A stretch of DNA of 64,000 nucleotides from Dryocola clanedunensis_A (GCA_038405435.1 JBBYHZ010000006.1), one strand, 5' to 3'; shown: positions 19,253-28,420, counted from the stretch's first letter. Translations and numbers: made by a program. The notes: generated by a model from the letters alone, not told the origin.

Positions 19253-21813
19253 ACGGTTCCCTCCGTGGTTTCAATATCATGGACTAATTCGAGCGACCAG
19301 GTGTCAAGTTCAGATGTGTTCAGCAGTGGCGATTCACCGTTAGCATCGGTGATCCCCTCAATGACTTCGCCTTTTTTATGGAGCCTGAAACGTTGACCTT
19401 TCAGAATATGATCCGGGTCGTCAGGGGCATGCAGCCGGAACTGCTGAGCCAACTCCCCTTCAGCAAAGGTTGGCTTCAGATGATCAAGGCTCGCCTTCGC
19501 CATGTAATCGACGGCAGGTGCTTTAAACCTGATGTAATGAGGGGCGATAAACTCAATTTCACCATTTTTGAGACGGATGCCAGCGCCTCCGCACATCAGC
19601 AAAAGTTCATCTTTAGCATTCAGGACAATTTTGCCCTGCGAACTGGTCAGATTAATGTTCTGATTCGCGACGGCGTTAATTTCACCTTTCTGTGCTGTTA
19701 ACCGTATTGAGCCTTTCGCAGCGGTGAACACCATTCCTGCTTTACGGACGAAGACGGAGAAGACTTCCCCTGCGGCCAGAGTCATACGACGGAAGGCGTT
19801 GGTATTCATGTCTTGTTTGGCCGTAGTGGTCATATTCTCCCCGGCATGCAGCAAAACCGATTGAGGGGATGTCAGGGCTACGCCTGATTCACCATGCAGG
19901 GAAAGGGTGGCATCCTCTGGTTTTCGTACCCGCTGCTGAAGTTCCATTACCGGCGACAGATCCGCGGCTGGCGTATCCGCTATTTCTGAACTGGCCTGAA
20001 GCGAGCGAGCCAGTTGTAACGCTGATTCAAGCTGCGCTACGGTCGCGGCCATGTCGTTCTGATTGCCGGTGGCTTTGGGTTTCGCTTCAGTGGTGATATG
20101 AAAACCTTCAGCGGAACGAAGCGAAGCCTGCTTGTCAGTGCGTAGCTCAACGCCTTCGCCACGCTGTTTTCCAGATGCATCGACGAGGTGGCCTAAATTC
20201 AGTTGTGACTTGCCGTACTCCGTCGCAACCTTGATATGCTCCTGGTCTTTCTTATCCTCCATCCGAAACTTGTTGTTGCGTGGCGTTCTGATGATATTGC
20301 GAGTGCTGTTACGGTCTGTAACCAGGTCTGGATTAATCTGGTCATGGAAGGCATGTGCAATAAACGGACGTTCGGGGTCGCCATTTTCAAACGCAATGCC
20401 AACCTCTGTATTGTCGAGCAGGGGGAAGTGCATGCCGTAAGTATCACCGGCGTACTGCCGTCCTAACCGCACTGGCATGCTCTCCATGCCCTTTTTCCAT
20501 TCAGCCTGGTCAAAGCTAAAATGCACCCTGTAACGACCATGATTATCTATGCGTGCAAGCCGATCGTTGAGGCTGATTCCTGATATTCGCGCAGGAATGG
20601 TACCGGTGATGATTGGACGAGGCAGACGTTCTGGCCGGAAGCTCCAGATTTTACTGTAAGGCACACCTTTGACTTCACTCTGAAAGCTGCTGCGCCGGGA
20701 ACCCGACAAATGCATGCTTGTTATTACCATACCCTCATGGAAGGCAGCAGGTATGTCACCGGTGATATCGATGTCATAGCCCGGTACAATATTGGGGTCG
20801 TCAGCAATTGCCGCCAGTGTAATCATATTTGTCAGCAGGTATTCATGACGAATCCTGGCATAGTGCCAGCTGGTTTCTGCACTTTGTCCTCTCTTGATAG
20901 CCCAGCGATCGCCACAAGTCAGATGTATATCTCCGTAATGGTATTCCCCACCGCAGACCAGCTCTGGTACGCGTGATAAATCAGCCTGTTCTTCCAGAGT
21001 CCTTAAGTTCCTGCTTTCCCGATAGTTGTAGTTACGGACATTGACTGATGCAGGCACGATGGCGTGCCTGGCCGTCAGGTTACGCATGCTATAGAGGCTA
21101 CCGACTGTTCCTGCGGGATTTATAGCGGCAATTTTATAGTGGTGGATATAGTTCGAGCCTGAATCCCCGAAGATGATAACGACGATGTGGTCATGGTCAG
21201 GATGTAGCTCGAACCTGAACCAGATCCCCACCTCGGAGAGTAAGCGCTGGATGAAAGACAGGTCAGTTTCTTTCCACTGGACGATCATTTCCCGTGGTGG
21301 ATACGCCCAGGAAAGTTCGTCAAAATTGATTTCATAACCCTCAAAGCGATGTTCTTTGAGGATTTGCTTGACCAGTTCCGGCACGGATACATTCTGATAA
21401 ATGGCACTGCGATAACGCGTGTTGAGCAGCGCCATAGGATGTTCCAGCACCGCTTCATACAAGGTTTCATCAGCGCTGCTGCTGATCCTGCTTAGTGATG
21501 TGATGACCCCGTGAATTTTTCTTAAAACCAGCCATTTATCGCGAGCTGGAAAACGTTTTGACCATGCCGGGTTTGCGGCACGAAGGGTAAATGTCGCCTC
21601 TTTCTGAACGATATGGAAAGCGTCAGCATCATCGGTGGTTGAGGTAAAACGAATGGTGTAACGATAGGGCATACTCAATGCCTCGTCGCCGGTGAATGAT
21701 TCCACATCGGCTACCAGGTCTGAGTGATAGATATTCAGGAGGTATTTATTCAGACTTTCTTCAGGATTGAATATCACAGGCTCATTCGAAAATCTTGTCT
21801 CGCGTCCATTCAT
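19249..21813 (-). CDS. vgrG: T6SS spike protein VgrG (TssI) with C-terminal extension
   Basis: VgrG trimers form the spike of the type VI secretion needle. The 854 residues hold an N-terminal gp27-like part (to about 400), an OB-fold gp5-like part (about 400-490, with G-R-Y-R-V-H-F-S-F-D and R-L-G-R-Q-Y-A-G), and a repetitive beta-helix/DUF2345 part (about 570-770). A short tail (about 785-854) reads H-K-K-G-E-V-I-E-G-I-T-D-A-N-G, resembling a transthyretin-like domain used in other VgrGs to carry lipase effectors. It is first in the operon and overlaps the effector gene by 4 bases. No other T6SS structural gene except the PAAR gene is in the window. Confidence 0.93.
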   Translation of the reverse strand: MNGRETRFSNEPVIFNPEESLNKYLLNIYHSDLVADVESFTGDEALSMPYRYTIRFTSTTDDADAFHIVQKEATFTLRAANPAWSKRFPARDKWLVLRKIHGVITSLSRISSSADETLYEAVLEHPMALLNTRYRSAIYQNVSVPELVKQILKEHRFEGYEINFDELSWAYPPREMIVQWKETDLSFIQRLLSEVGIWFRFELHPDHDHIVVIIFGDSGSNYIHHYKIAAINPAGTVGSLYSMRNLTARHAIVPASVNVRNYNYRESRNLRTLEEQADLSRVPELVCGGEYHYGDIHLTCGDRWAIKRGQSAETSWHYARIRHEYLLTNMITLAAIADDPNIVPGYDIDITGDIPAAFHEGMVITSMHLSGSRRSSFQSEVKGVPYSKIWSFRPERLPRPIITGTIPARISGISLNDRLARIDNHGRYRVHFSFDQAEWKKGMESMPVRLGRQYAGDTYGMHFPLLDNTEVGIAFENGDPERPFIAHAFHDQINPDLVTDRNSTRNIIRTPRNNKFRMEDKKDQEHIKVATEYGKSQLNLGHLVDASGKQRGEGVELRTDKQASLRSAEGFHITTEAKPKATGNQNDMAATVAQLESALQLARSLQASSEIADTPAADLSPVMELQQRVRKPEDATLSLHGESGVALTSPQSVLLHAGENMTTTAKQDMNTNAFRRMTLAAGEVFSVFVRKAGMVFTAAKGSIRLTAQKGEINAVANQNINLTSSQGKIVLNAKDELLLMCGGAGIRLKNGEIEFIAPHYIRFKAPAVDYMAKASLDHLKPTFAEGELAQQFRLHAPDDPDHILKGQRFRLHKKGEVIEGITDANGESPLLNTSELDTWSLELVHDIETTEGTV

Positions 21814-21889
21814 AATTGTCCCTAATAGTCACATGACTAATCTTTCAGCAATCAGCATTTGCATTACGTTCACTACTGGTGACAAACTG

Positions 21890-21927
21890 TACAATTAAAG
21901 ACCAGTTATTATGAATGGTTAATTGTA
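21890..21927. promoter_or_regulatory. Inverted repeat TACAATTAA-N20-TTAATTGTA between vgrG and the PAAR gene
   Basis: A perfect 9-base inverted repeat with a 20-base spacer in the 177-base AT-rich divergent region. Its place between two divergent starts suggests shared control of the vgrG operon and the PAAR gene. No regulator gene lies nearby. Confidence 0.45.
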
Positions 21928-21990
21928 TAAATACGCTCCAGCGCAATTTTTGAAAGCATTTTCAGACAATACACGCAAGGACGGATTGGA

Positions 21991-22266
21991 ATGAATCAAC
22001 GATTTATTCTGGTGGGCGACACGACTACGCACGGCGGCACAATCGTTCAGGGTATATACACGCACACGGTTGACCGTGCTCCGATGGTTGTCACCGGCCA
22101 TAAGTTTAATTGCCCTCAATGCGGCAGAGAGGCAACTTTAATCGGATCGAGTCATGTAATGGTTAACGGTCAGCGACGTGTCATGCATGGGGATAAAACG
22201 ACCTGCGGGGCATTGGTTATCAGCCGCTTTAAAACTGGCGTGGCAGAATCAGGGGCTAAAGGATAG
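21991..22266 (+). CDS. PAAR-domain T6SS spike-tip protein
   Basis: A 91-residue protein made of a single PAAR domain, which caps the VgrG spike with a sharp zinc-stabilised tip. It opens with V-G-D-T-T-T-H-G-G and has the late G-D-K-T-T-C-G-A turn typical of PAAR proteins, plus a C-P-Q-C pair that might bind metal. It has no effector extension. It is transcribed divergently from vgrG, and both presumably serve a T6SS encoded elsewhere in the genome. Confidence 0.88.
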   Translation: MNQRFILVGDTTTHGGTIVQGIYTHTVDRAPMVVTGHKFNCPQCGREATLIGSSHVMVNGQRRVMHGDKTTCGALVISRFKTGVAESGAKG

Positions 22267-22343
22267 AGGATAATCACGTTAGGTACGTTTGAACTTTAAG
22301 TCAGGAACGTTGCAACGCTATTCAGGACGGATCGGGAGAACAA

Positions 22344-22371
22344 AAAAATCCCCTCAAGCGAGGGGATTTTT
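22344..22371. terminator. Intrinsic terminator of mrcA and the PAAR gene
   Basis: AATCCCCTC-aagc-GAGGGGATT with A- and T-runs on both sides works in either direction. It ends just before the mrcA stop codon side on the minus strand and follows the PAAR gene on the plus strand, so it also marks the right edge of the T6SS island. Confidence 0.9.
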
Positions 22372-22374
22372 GTA

Positions 22375-24927
22375 TCAGAACAGCTCGTGCGTCTCGCCGT
22401 TATCGATAATCGTCGTTCCCATTTCATGCACCGCCTGCTGCGTTGGCTGCGTGCCCTCAATGAAATACTCTTCGCGGCTGTTGCCGCCGTTGGCCAGCTG
22501 GCCCGTGCTGCGGTCGATATTCACCGTCACGATGCCCGGCGGCGGCGTCAGCGGCTCTTCCGGTACGCCGTCCAGCGCGACCTTCATGAAATCATCCCAC
22601 GCTGGCTGCGCACTCTTCGCGCCGCCTTCATAGCCGGAGATCTGGTCTTTAATGGCGCCGCTTGCAGAAGTGCGGCCCAGATTACGACGGTGATCGTCAA
22701 AACCAATCCAGACGGAGGTCACCACGCCGGGACCGTAGCCGGAGAACCAGGCATCCTTCGAGCTGTTGGTGGTCCCGGTTTTGCCGCCGATATCGCGGCG
22801 TTTCAGATCGCGACCTGCGCGCCAGCCCGTACCCTGCCAGCCCGGCTCACCGTAAATATTGGTGTTAAGCGCGCTTTTAATCAGGAAGGTCAGCGGCGTG
22901 TTAATCACGTGCGGCGCGTATTCTGGCGCGGTAGTCTGGGCAATCAGGTCGTTGTTGGCCTGCTCCAGTTTTGGCATCGGCACGGCGGCGTTTTGCTGTT
23001 CCTGGGACGTTGCTACATCCTCAACGTCTTTATTTTCCAGCACGTCAGATTTTGGCGTATTGCCGTAAATCACCGGCAGATCACAGTCCGGACAGGCAAC
23101 TTTCGGTTTGGCCTCAAACACGGTATCGCCGCTGTCGTTCACAATCTTCGCAATGAAGTAAGGGTCGACCAGGAAGCCGCCGTTTGCCATGACCGAATAA
23201 CCGCGGGCCACCTGCATTGGCGTAAACGACGCGGAGCCCAGCGCCAGGGATTCCGTGTGCACGATGTTCTGTGCCGGGAAGCCGAAGCGCTGTAGATACT
23301 CAGCCGCGTAGTCGACACCCATCGCACGCATCGCACGGACCATGACCACGTTCTTCGACTGGCCTAAACCCTGACGCAGACGAATCGGCCCGGCGTACTG
23401 CGGCGGAGAGTTCTTCGGACGCCAGTCGGAACCGGCACCGGCATCCCAGCGGGAAATCGGCACGTCGTTGAGGATGCTCGCCAGCGTCAGGCCTTTATCC
23501 ATTGCGGCCGTGTAGAGGAACGGTTTGATGTTAGACCCTACCTGGCGCAGCGCCTGAGTAGCACGGTTAAATTTGCTCTGGTTAAAGTCGAAGCCGCCGA
23601 CCAGCGCCATCACGGCACCGTCGTGCGGGTTGATGGACACCAGCGCGGAGTTGACGTCCGGCACCTGGCCTAACCACCATGCGTCATCAACCTTGCGAAC
23701 CCAGATTTGCTGTCCGGCCTGCACCACGTCGGTGACTTTGCGCGGCGTTGGGCCTTGCGAGGTATCTGAACGGTACGGTCGCGCCCAGCGCATGCCGTCC
23801 ATGTTCAGCGCTACTGACGTGCCGTCGGCCATCAGCGCCGTGGCTTCCGCCGGGCTCGCCTGGGTTACAACCGCCGGGAACAGCGGGCCGTAGACCGGCA
23901 GGTTTTTCAGCGAGTCGATAATCTTCTTATTGTCCCATGCGCCTTCACCCACTTTCCACAGCACGTTAGACGGGCCGCGGTAGCCGTGGCGCATGTCATA
24001 GTTCATCACGTTGTTACGCACGGCCTGCTGCGCACCCTGCTGAATCTTACGGGTAACGGTGGTGTAAACCTTGTAGCCGTCTTCATAGGCTTTATCGCCG
24101 TAGCGGCTAACCATGTCCTGACGGACCAGTTCGGACAGATAAGGCGCAGAGAACGCGATTTCTGGGGCATGGTAGTTAGCAACGATAGGCTGGCTGCGGG
24201 CTTCGTCGTACTGGGACTGGGTAATGTAACCCTCGCTCAGCATACGAGAGAGCACGACGTTGCGACGGGATGTTGCTCTTTCAAGTGAATAAAGCGGGTT
24301 AAACGTTGACGGCGCTTTTGGCAAACCGGCAATGACCGCGATTTCGCTTAGCGTCAGCTGATCGACAGGTTTTCCGAAATAGACCTGTGCCGCTGCGCCC
24401 ACGCCGTATGCGCGATAGCCAAGGTAGATTTTATTCAGATACAGCTCGAGAATTTCGTCTTTGCTGAGCATCTGCTCGATACGAATCGCGAGGAAGGCTT
24501 CTTTGATCTTACGGGTCAGCGTGCGCTCGGGGCTCAGGAAGAAGTTACGCGCCAGCTGCTGAGTAATGGTACTCGCGCCCTGGGATGCGTGGCCTGAGAA
24601 CAGCGCAATGCTCGCCGCACGGAAGATCCCCACAGGGTCAACGCCATGGTGCTCATAGAAACGGCTGTCTTCGGTGGCAATAAATGCCTTCACCATGACG
24701 GGCGGGATCTGATTGAGGGTCAGCGGAATACGACGTTTTTCACCGTACTGGGCAATTAATTCCCCGTCAGCGCTGTAGACCTGCATTGGGATCTGTAGAC
24801 GCACATCTTTAAGCGTGGCGACATCGGGCAGCTGCGGCTCGATAAATTTGTACAGACCGTAAATCGAGCCGGCTCCCAGCAGAATGCAACAGACTGCAAG
24901 GATTAATAAATACTTTACGAACTTCAC
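22375..24927 (-). CDS. mrcA: Penicillin-binding protein 1a
   Basis: A bifunctional class A PBP that polymerises and cross-links peptidoglycan. The 850 residues match E. coli PBP1a. One N-terminal membrane anchor (about 5-28) is followed by the glycosyltransferase domain with the catalytic Glu in A-T-E-D-S-R-F-Y-E-H-H-G, then the transpeptidase domain with S-N-I-K (S-x-x-K, nucleophile Ser) and K-T-G-T-T. It is divergent from the hof operon, 119 bases apart, as in E. coli. Confidence 0.98.
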   Translation of the reverse strand: MKFVKYLLILAVCCILLGAGSIYGLYKFIEPQLPDVATLKDVRLQIPMQVYSADGELIAQYGEKRRIPLTLNQIPPVMVKAFIATEDSRFYEHHGVDPVGIFRAASIALFSGHASQGASTITQQLARNFFLSPERTLTRKIKEAFLAIRIEQMLSKDEILELYLNKIYLGYRAYGVGAAAQVYFGKPVDQLTLSEIAVIAGLPKAPSTFNPLYSLERATSRRNVVLSRMLSEGYITQSQYDEARSQPIVANYHAPEIAFSAPYLSELVRQDMVSRYGDKAYEDGYKVYTTVTRKIQQGAQQAVRNNVMNYDMRHGYRGPSNVLWKVGEGAWDNKKIIDSLKNLPVYGPLFPAVVTQASPAEATALMADGTSVALNMDGMRWARPYRSDTSQGPTPRKVTDVVQAGQQIWVRKVDDAWWLGQVPDVNSALVSINPHDGAVMALVGGFDFNQSKFNRATQALRQVGSNIKPFLYTAAMDKGLTLASILNDVPISRWDAGAGSDWRPKNSPPQYAGPIRLRQGLGQSKNVVMVRAMRAMGVDYAAEYLQRFGFPAQNIVHTESLALGSASFTPMQVARGYSVMANGGFLVDPYFIAKIVNDSGDTVFEAKPKVACPDCDLPVIYGNTPKSDVLENKDVEDVATSQEQQNAAVPMPKLEQANNDLIAQTTAPEYAPHVINTPLTFLIKSALNTNIYGEPGWQGTGWRAGRDLKRRDIGGKTGTTNSSKDAWFSGYGPGVVTSVWIGFDDHRRNLGRTSASGAIKDQISGYEGGAKSAQPAWDDFMKVALDGVPEEPLTPPPGIVTVNIDRSTGQLANGGNSREEYFIEGTQPTQQAVHEMGTTIIDNGETHELF

Positions 24928-25046
24928 CTTAAATTTCCCATTACGTTTCCACTGGGCAGTTTATAAACAAACGCGCGGTAGTATAAAGGCAAGCCAGTAG
25001 CTTTGATATGCCAAATTCGCAAGCAAACGATACGGAGATCGTCACT

Positions 25047-25871
25047 ATGGTTATCAATACCTGGCAAATAGGCCTGGAAATTCAACGGGAAACGCTGCGC
25101 GCCGTGGCCGTCCAGCGGCAGCGTCAGGGCTGGCAGCTACGCCACTGGTGGCAGCTTCCGGTGCCGGAGCACACCTTCCGCGATGGCGTAGTGCACTCAT
25201 CAGAAAGCTTAATCGAAGTGCTGGCGCAGTGGCGCAGGGAGCTGCCCTTACGCCATCAGCTTCGCGTCGCCTTTCCTTCCCAGCGTACCCTGCAACGGCC
25301 CGTTCCCGCCCCGGATAACCGTCTGCGGGAGCCGGAGCGCGAAGCTTATCTGGCCGCCGCAGCCGCAAGGCAGCTTCAGATGTCCCCAGCACAGCTTAGC
25401 TGGGATTACGGAATACAGCCGCAGGATGCCGATAAGCGGCTGGTCACCGCGGCACGGCGAAGCGATGTGGATGCGCTTCTTCACTGCTTCACAAAGCAAA
25501 GGCTTTTTCCCGCGACGCTGACGCCCGGCGCCAGCGTCCTCTCCGCGCTGAGCAAATTTTGCCTGCCGGACACGCCCCGGCTGCTGGTGCATCGGGAACC
25601 CGACCACTGGCTGTGGGCCACAGCAGGCGAGCCTGCGGAGTGGGGATGGGTGGACAGCCGCCAGGCCGCAACCTTTGCCGATCTCTGTCTGCATCTGCAT
25701 GCTGCGCCGCAGGAGATCGCGCTCAGCAGTGCGCTGCCGGAGCCGTTACCGCCGGGCGTACAGCCTCTTGATGCCTGGCGGGCGCTGGCACGGTTGCAAC
25801 CTCCGCTGCCCCGGCACGGCGGGTGCTTCACCGTTGCCATTGCTCTGGCTATCGGACGGGTTTGTCGATGA
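25047..25871 (+). CDS. hofM: PilM-like DNA-utilisation protein HofM
   Basis: A 274-residue protein, first of the five-gene hofMNOPQ operon. In E. coli these genes are needed to use double-stranded DNA as a nutrient and resemble PilM-PilQ of type IV pilus systems; HofM is the actin-like PilM counterpart. The start at 25047 (M-V-I-N-T-W-Q-I-G-L) is chosen for its GGAG site and for the match of W-Q-I-G-L to E. coli HofM (about 259 residues). Sequence conservation is weak beyond the N-terminus and the segment H-W-L-W-A-T. It overlaps hofN by 4 bases. Confidence 0.88.
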   Translation: MVINTWQIGLEIQRETLRAVAVQRQRQGWQLRHWWQLPVPEHTFRDGVVHSSESLIEVLAQWRRELPLRHQLRVAFPSQRTLQRPVPAPDNRLREPEREAYLAAAAARQLQMSPAQLSWDYGIQPQDADKRLVTAARRSDVDALLHCFTKQRLFPATLTPGASVLSALSKFCLPDTPRLLVHREPDHWLWATAGEPAEWGWVDSRQAATFADLCLHLHAAPQEIALSSALPEPLPPGVQPLDAWRALARLQPPLPRHGGCFTVAIALAIGRVCR

Positions 25872-26413
25872 GCGGCGTTATCAATCTTCTGCCGTGGCGG
25901 CAGCAGCAGCGTCTGAGGCGGCTGCGCTTCTGGAGCCTGCTGGCAGCCAGCTGTTTGCTGGCGCTTTTGCTTACGGAGCTTGCCCGGGCCGTATCGCTTA
26001 GCGGGCAGGCGGCGCAGCAACGCCTGTACGAGGTCTCCCTGGCGGACTTACGGGGCGCGCTGCAGCATAAACAGCAGACGCTGCTGGAGCTTGAACGCCA
26101 GCAGCAGGCAGAGCAGCAGCTTAAAGCCCGGCGACAGAGGGTAAAGGCGTGGGAGTCGAGCTTTATCCAGCTGGCCGCCGGGCTACCGGCCAGCGTGTGG
26201 CTGACTGCCCTGTCTCTTACCGGCGATAAAGTGAACGTCCTGGGTAACGCGGCAGCGGCAGAGGATATTTACCTGGCCGGCAGGCATTTTCAAACTCTGG
26301 CCGGTGTTGCTACCGTGCAGATGGGGGAGGTGAGTCAGGAAGACGGTCGTGTTGGTTTTGCAATGAGCATGGGGCTGGCGCAGGGAGGCAGCGATGGGCG
26401 AACGCTGGATTAG
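25868..26413 (+). CDS. hofN: PilN-like DNA-utilisation protein HofN
   Basis: A 181-residue inner-membrane protein. It opens with N-L-L-P-W-R, the PilN signature that binds PilM, then a transmembrane segment (about residues 22-40) and a long Gln/Arg-rich coiled coil with a small globular end. The ATG at 25868 overlaps the hofM stop codon; an upstream frame extension is ignored because it lies in hofM. It overlaps hofO by 20 bases. Confidence 0.9.
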   Translation: MSGVINLLPWRQQQRLRRLRFWSLLAASCLLALLLTELARAVSLSGQAAQQRLYEVSLADLRGALQHKQQTLLELERQQQAEQQLKARRQRVKAWESSFIQLAAGLPASVWLTALSLTGDKVNVLGNAAAAEDIYLAGRHFQTLAGVATVQMGEVSQEDGRVGFAMSMGLAQGGSDGRTLD

Positions 26414-26858
26414 CGGCCCGGCCTGGGCGAAGGCGTTGAGCCTGTTCGCCACCTGTGGCCTGCTGGTGGCAATGATTGAATATGCTGCCCTTCAGCCGCG
26501 TCAGGCCAGGCTTCAGGAAGCGCTTCTGGCGCAGCAGCAGGCCCGGCTTAAAGTCGCCCGGCTTCGGCATAAGGTCGTCGGCCTGGCTGTTTCAACACGA
26601 GCGCGCTCCGGCGCAGAAGCCTCTCCTCGCCCCTTTTCCCTGGTAGACCTGCTGTCAGCAAGCGGCGGCGAGCTGCACAAATGGTTACCGGCGGATAAAC
26701 CGGCCACGCTGGAATTGCGCGTGGCCTGGGAAAAGCTGCCCGGGCTGTTTGCCGTGCTGTCCGGCTACGATGCCGTTCATCTACAGGCCTTTTCCGTCGA
26801 ACCTGAAGGCGCACGTTTACGCCTGACTCTGAAGCTGGATCTCGCCGATGCCCCGTGA
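26394..26858 (+). CDS. hofO: PilO-like DNA-utilisation protein HofO
   Basis: A 154-residue inner-membrane protein, slightly longer than E. coli HofO (146). A transmembrane segment spans about residues 13-31, followed by a coiled coil (Q-P-R-Q-A-R-L-Q-E-A-L-L-A-Q-Q) and a globular periplasmic part. It would pair with HofN in an inner-membrane platform, by analogy with PilN-PilO. It overlaps both neighbours. Confidence 0.87.
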   Translation: MGERWISGPAWAKALSLFATCGLLVAMIEYAALQPRQARLQEALLAQQQARLKVARLRHKVVGLAVSTRARSGAEASPRPFSLVDLLSASGGELHKWLPADKPATLELRVAWEKLPGLFAVLSGYDAVHLQAFSVEPEGARLRLTLKLDLADAP

Positions 26859-27234
26859 TCTGCTCCTGGTATTACTGATGGCGGCTCAGGCGTCAGGCGC
26901 GATGCCGCGCAGTCCCTTCCAGCCTCTGATTACGCCGTGCGATGCCCTCGCCGCCAGGCTGGAGAAGTGGCAGCTTAAGGGTGTGGTCAGCTCAGCGGCT
27001 GACGCTATTGCGATTATGCAGGATCCCAGCGGACGCTGGCGGCGCATAACCACGGGGATGGATACCGAGCCCGGTATGCCGGTCAGCGGCATCTCTGTGC
27101 AGCAAATAACGGCCGCTCTGCCCGCAGAATGTGGGCCGTCTGTTTATCAATGGAATATCAAGGGAGTGAATCATGACATGGATGCGAATGCTGGTGCTGC
27201 TGGCGGCATGGCCGCCGGTAAGCCTCGCCGATAA
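26848..27234 (+). CDS. hofP: PilP-like DNA-utilisation protein HofP
   Basis: A 128-residue periplasmic protein. The first 18 or so residues form a signal-like hydrophobic segment, followed by R-S-P-F-Q-P, the P-F motif typical of PilP proteins, and a compact beta domain (K-G-V-V-S, then W-R-R-I-T-T-G). The last 20 residues are Gly/Ala/Asp-rich and are read from DNA that also encodes the hofQ signal peptide; the overlap is 62 bases. E. coli HofP has a similar low-complexity tail. Confidence 0.85.
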   Translation: MPRDLLLVLLMAAQASGAMPRSPFQPLITPCDALAARLEKWQLKGVVSSAADAIAIMQDPSGRWRRITTGMDTEPGMPVSGISVQQITAALPAECGPSVYQWNIKGVNHDMDANAGAAGGMAAGKPRR

Positions 27235-28420
27235 AGGCGTCTCGCTGGTGCTCGATAACGCGCCGGTCGCTCAGGTCCTTCAGGCGCTGGCAGTGAATCA
27301 AAATATCAACCTGCTGATTGCCCCGGGCGTGGAGGGGGCGGTATCCCTGCATCTGGTTAACATCCCCATGAAGCAGGCGTTTGCGCTGGTGCTTAAGTCC
27401 GCCGGGCTGATCCAGCAGCGGGAAGGCAGCGTGGTACAGATCTGGCCGAAGGAGCGCCAGCGGCAGATGCGGGTGCTTGAAGAGGAGCGGCAGAAACAGC
27501 GGGCGCTTAAGCTGCCTCTGGCCCATCAGGTTTTTGCGCCGGTTCACGCCGAAGCTGGCGCGCTTGCGGAATCCCTGAAAGGAATGGGAGATAAACTGCT
27601 CAGCCCGCGCGGCAGCGTGTCGGTAGACGCCCGAACTAATCGTCTGATTATCCAGGATACGGCTGCGGTGTTAAAAAACGTCGCCGGGTGGGTGAATGAG
27701 ATGGATCTGCCGATGGGCCAGGTAGAGATCGCCGCGCATATCGTGACGATCAATCAAAACAAGCTGCGAGAGCTGGGCGTGAAGTGGAGCCTTGCGGACG
27801 GAGAGAAGAGTGCGATGTTGCATCACCCGGCTACCTTAAGCGCCGATGTCGCCGTGGGTGCCGCCACGGCGCACGCCGGTTTTAATATTGCGCGCATCGA
27901 CGGTCGCCTGCTGGAAATGGAGCTTTCTGCCCTGGAACAACAGCAGCAGCTGGAGATTATCGCCAGCCCGCGGCTTATGGCGGCGCACCAGCAGCCGGCG
28001 AGCATCAAGCAGGGAACGGAAATTCCCTACCAGGTTTCCAGCGGTGAAAGCGGAGCGACGTCAATTGAATTCAAAGAAGCCGTGCTAGGTATGGAAGTTA
28101 CGCCTACTATTCAACCGCAGGGCAATATTCGTCTGAAACTGCGAATTAGCCAAAACATGCCCGGCAGAAGTATTCAACAGGCAGATGGCGAAGTGCTGGC
28201 TATTGATAAGCAGGAAATTGAAACGGTTGTCTCGGTGAAAGAGGGTGAGACGCTGGCGCTGGGCGGTATCTTTCAGCAGCATAATAAAGAGAGCAGGGAC
28301 AGCGTCCCCTTACTGGGAAGCATTCCGCTGCTGGGCGGCCTTTTCCGCCATGATGCGAAAGATCGACAACGCCGGGAGCTGGTGGTTTTTACCACCCCAA
28401 GACTTATTCCCCATCCGTAG
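27173..28420 (+). CDS. hofQ: Secretin-family outer-membrane protein HofQ
   Basis: A 415-residue secretin (E. coli 412) that should form the outer-membrane channel of the hof DNA-uptake system. After a short signal peptide (to about residue 19) come N-domains (V-S-L-V-L-D-N-A-P-V-A-Q-V-L-Q-A-L) and then the secretin domain, with A-S-I-K-Q-G-T-E-I-P-Y-Q and G-E-T-L-A-L-G-G-I-F followed by V-P-L-L-G-S-I-P-L-L-G. It closes the hof operon; 319 bases then separate it from aroK. Confidence 0.95.
   Translation: MTWMRMLVLLAAWPPVSLADKGVSLVLDNAPVAQVLQALAVNQNINLLIAPGVEGAVSLHLVNIPMKQAFALVLKSAGLIQQREGSVVQIWPKERQRQMRVLEEERQKQRALKLPLAHQVFAPVHAEAGALAESLKGMGDKLLSPRGSVSVDARTNRLIIQDTAAVLKNVAGWVNEMDLPMGQVEIAAHIVTINQNKLRELGVKWSLADGEKSAMLHHPATLSADVAVGAATAHAGFNIARIDGRLLEMELSALEQQQQLEIIASPRLMAAHQQPASIKQGTEIPYQVSSGESGATSIEFKEAVLGMEVTPTIQPQGNIRLKLRISQNMPGRSIQQADGEVLAIDKQEIETVVSVKEGETLALGGIFQQHNKESRDSVPLLGSIPLLGGLFRHDAKDRQRRELVVFTTPRLIPHP

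Noticed and set aside
15493..22340. Search for direct repeats or an integrase at the T6SS island edges
   Set aside because: Only a weak shared CGTTTGAA was seen near both ends. It is too short to support an attachment site, and no integrase or transposase gene is present.
22387..23295. A 302-codon plus-strand open frame
   Set aside because: Antisense to the conserved transpeptidase domain of mrcA.
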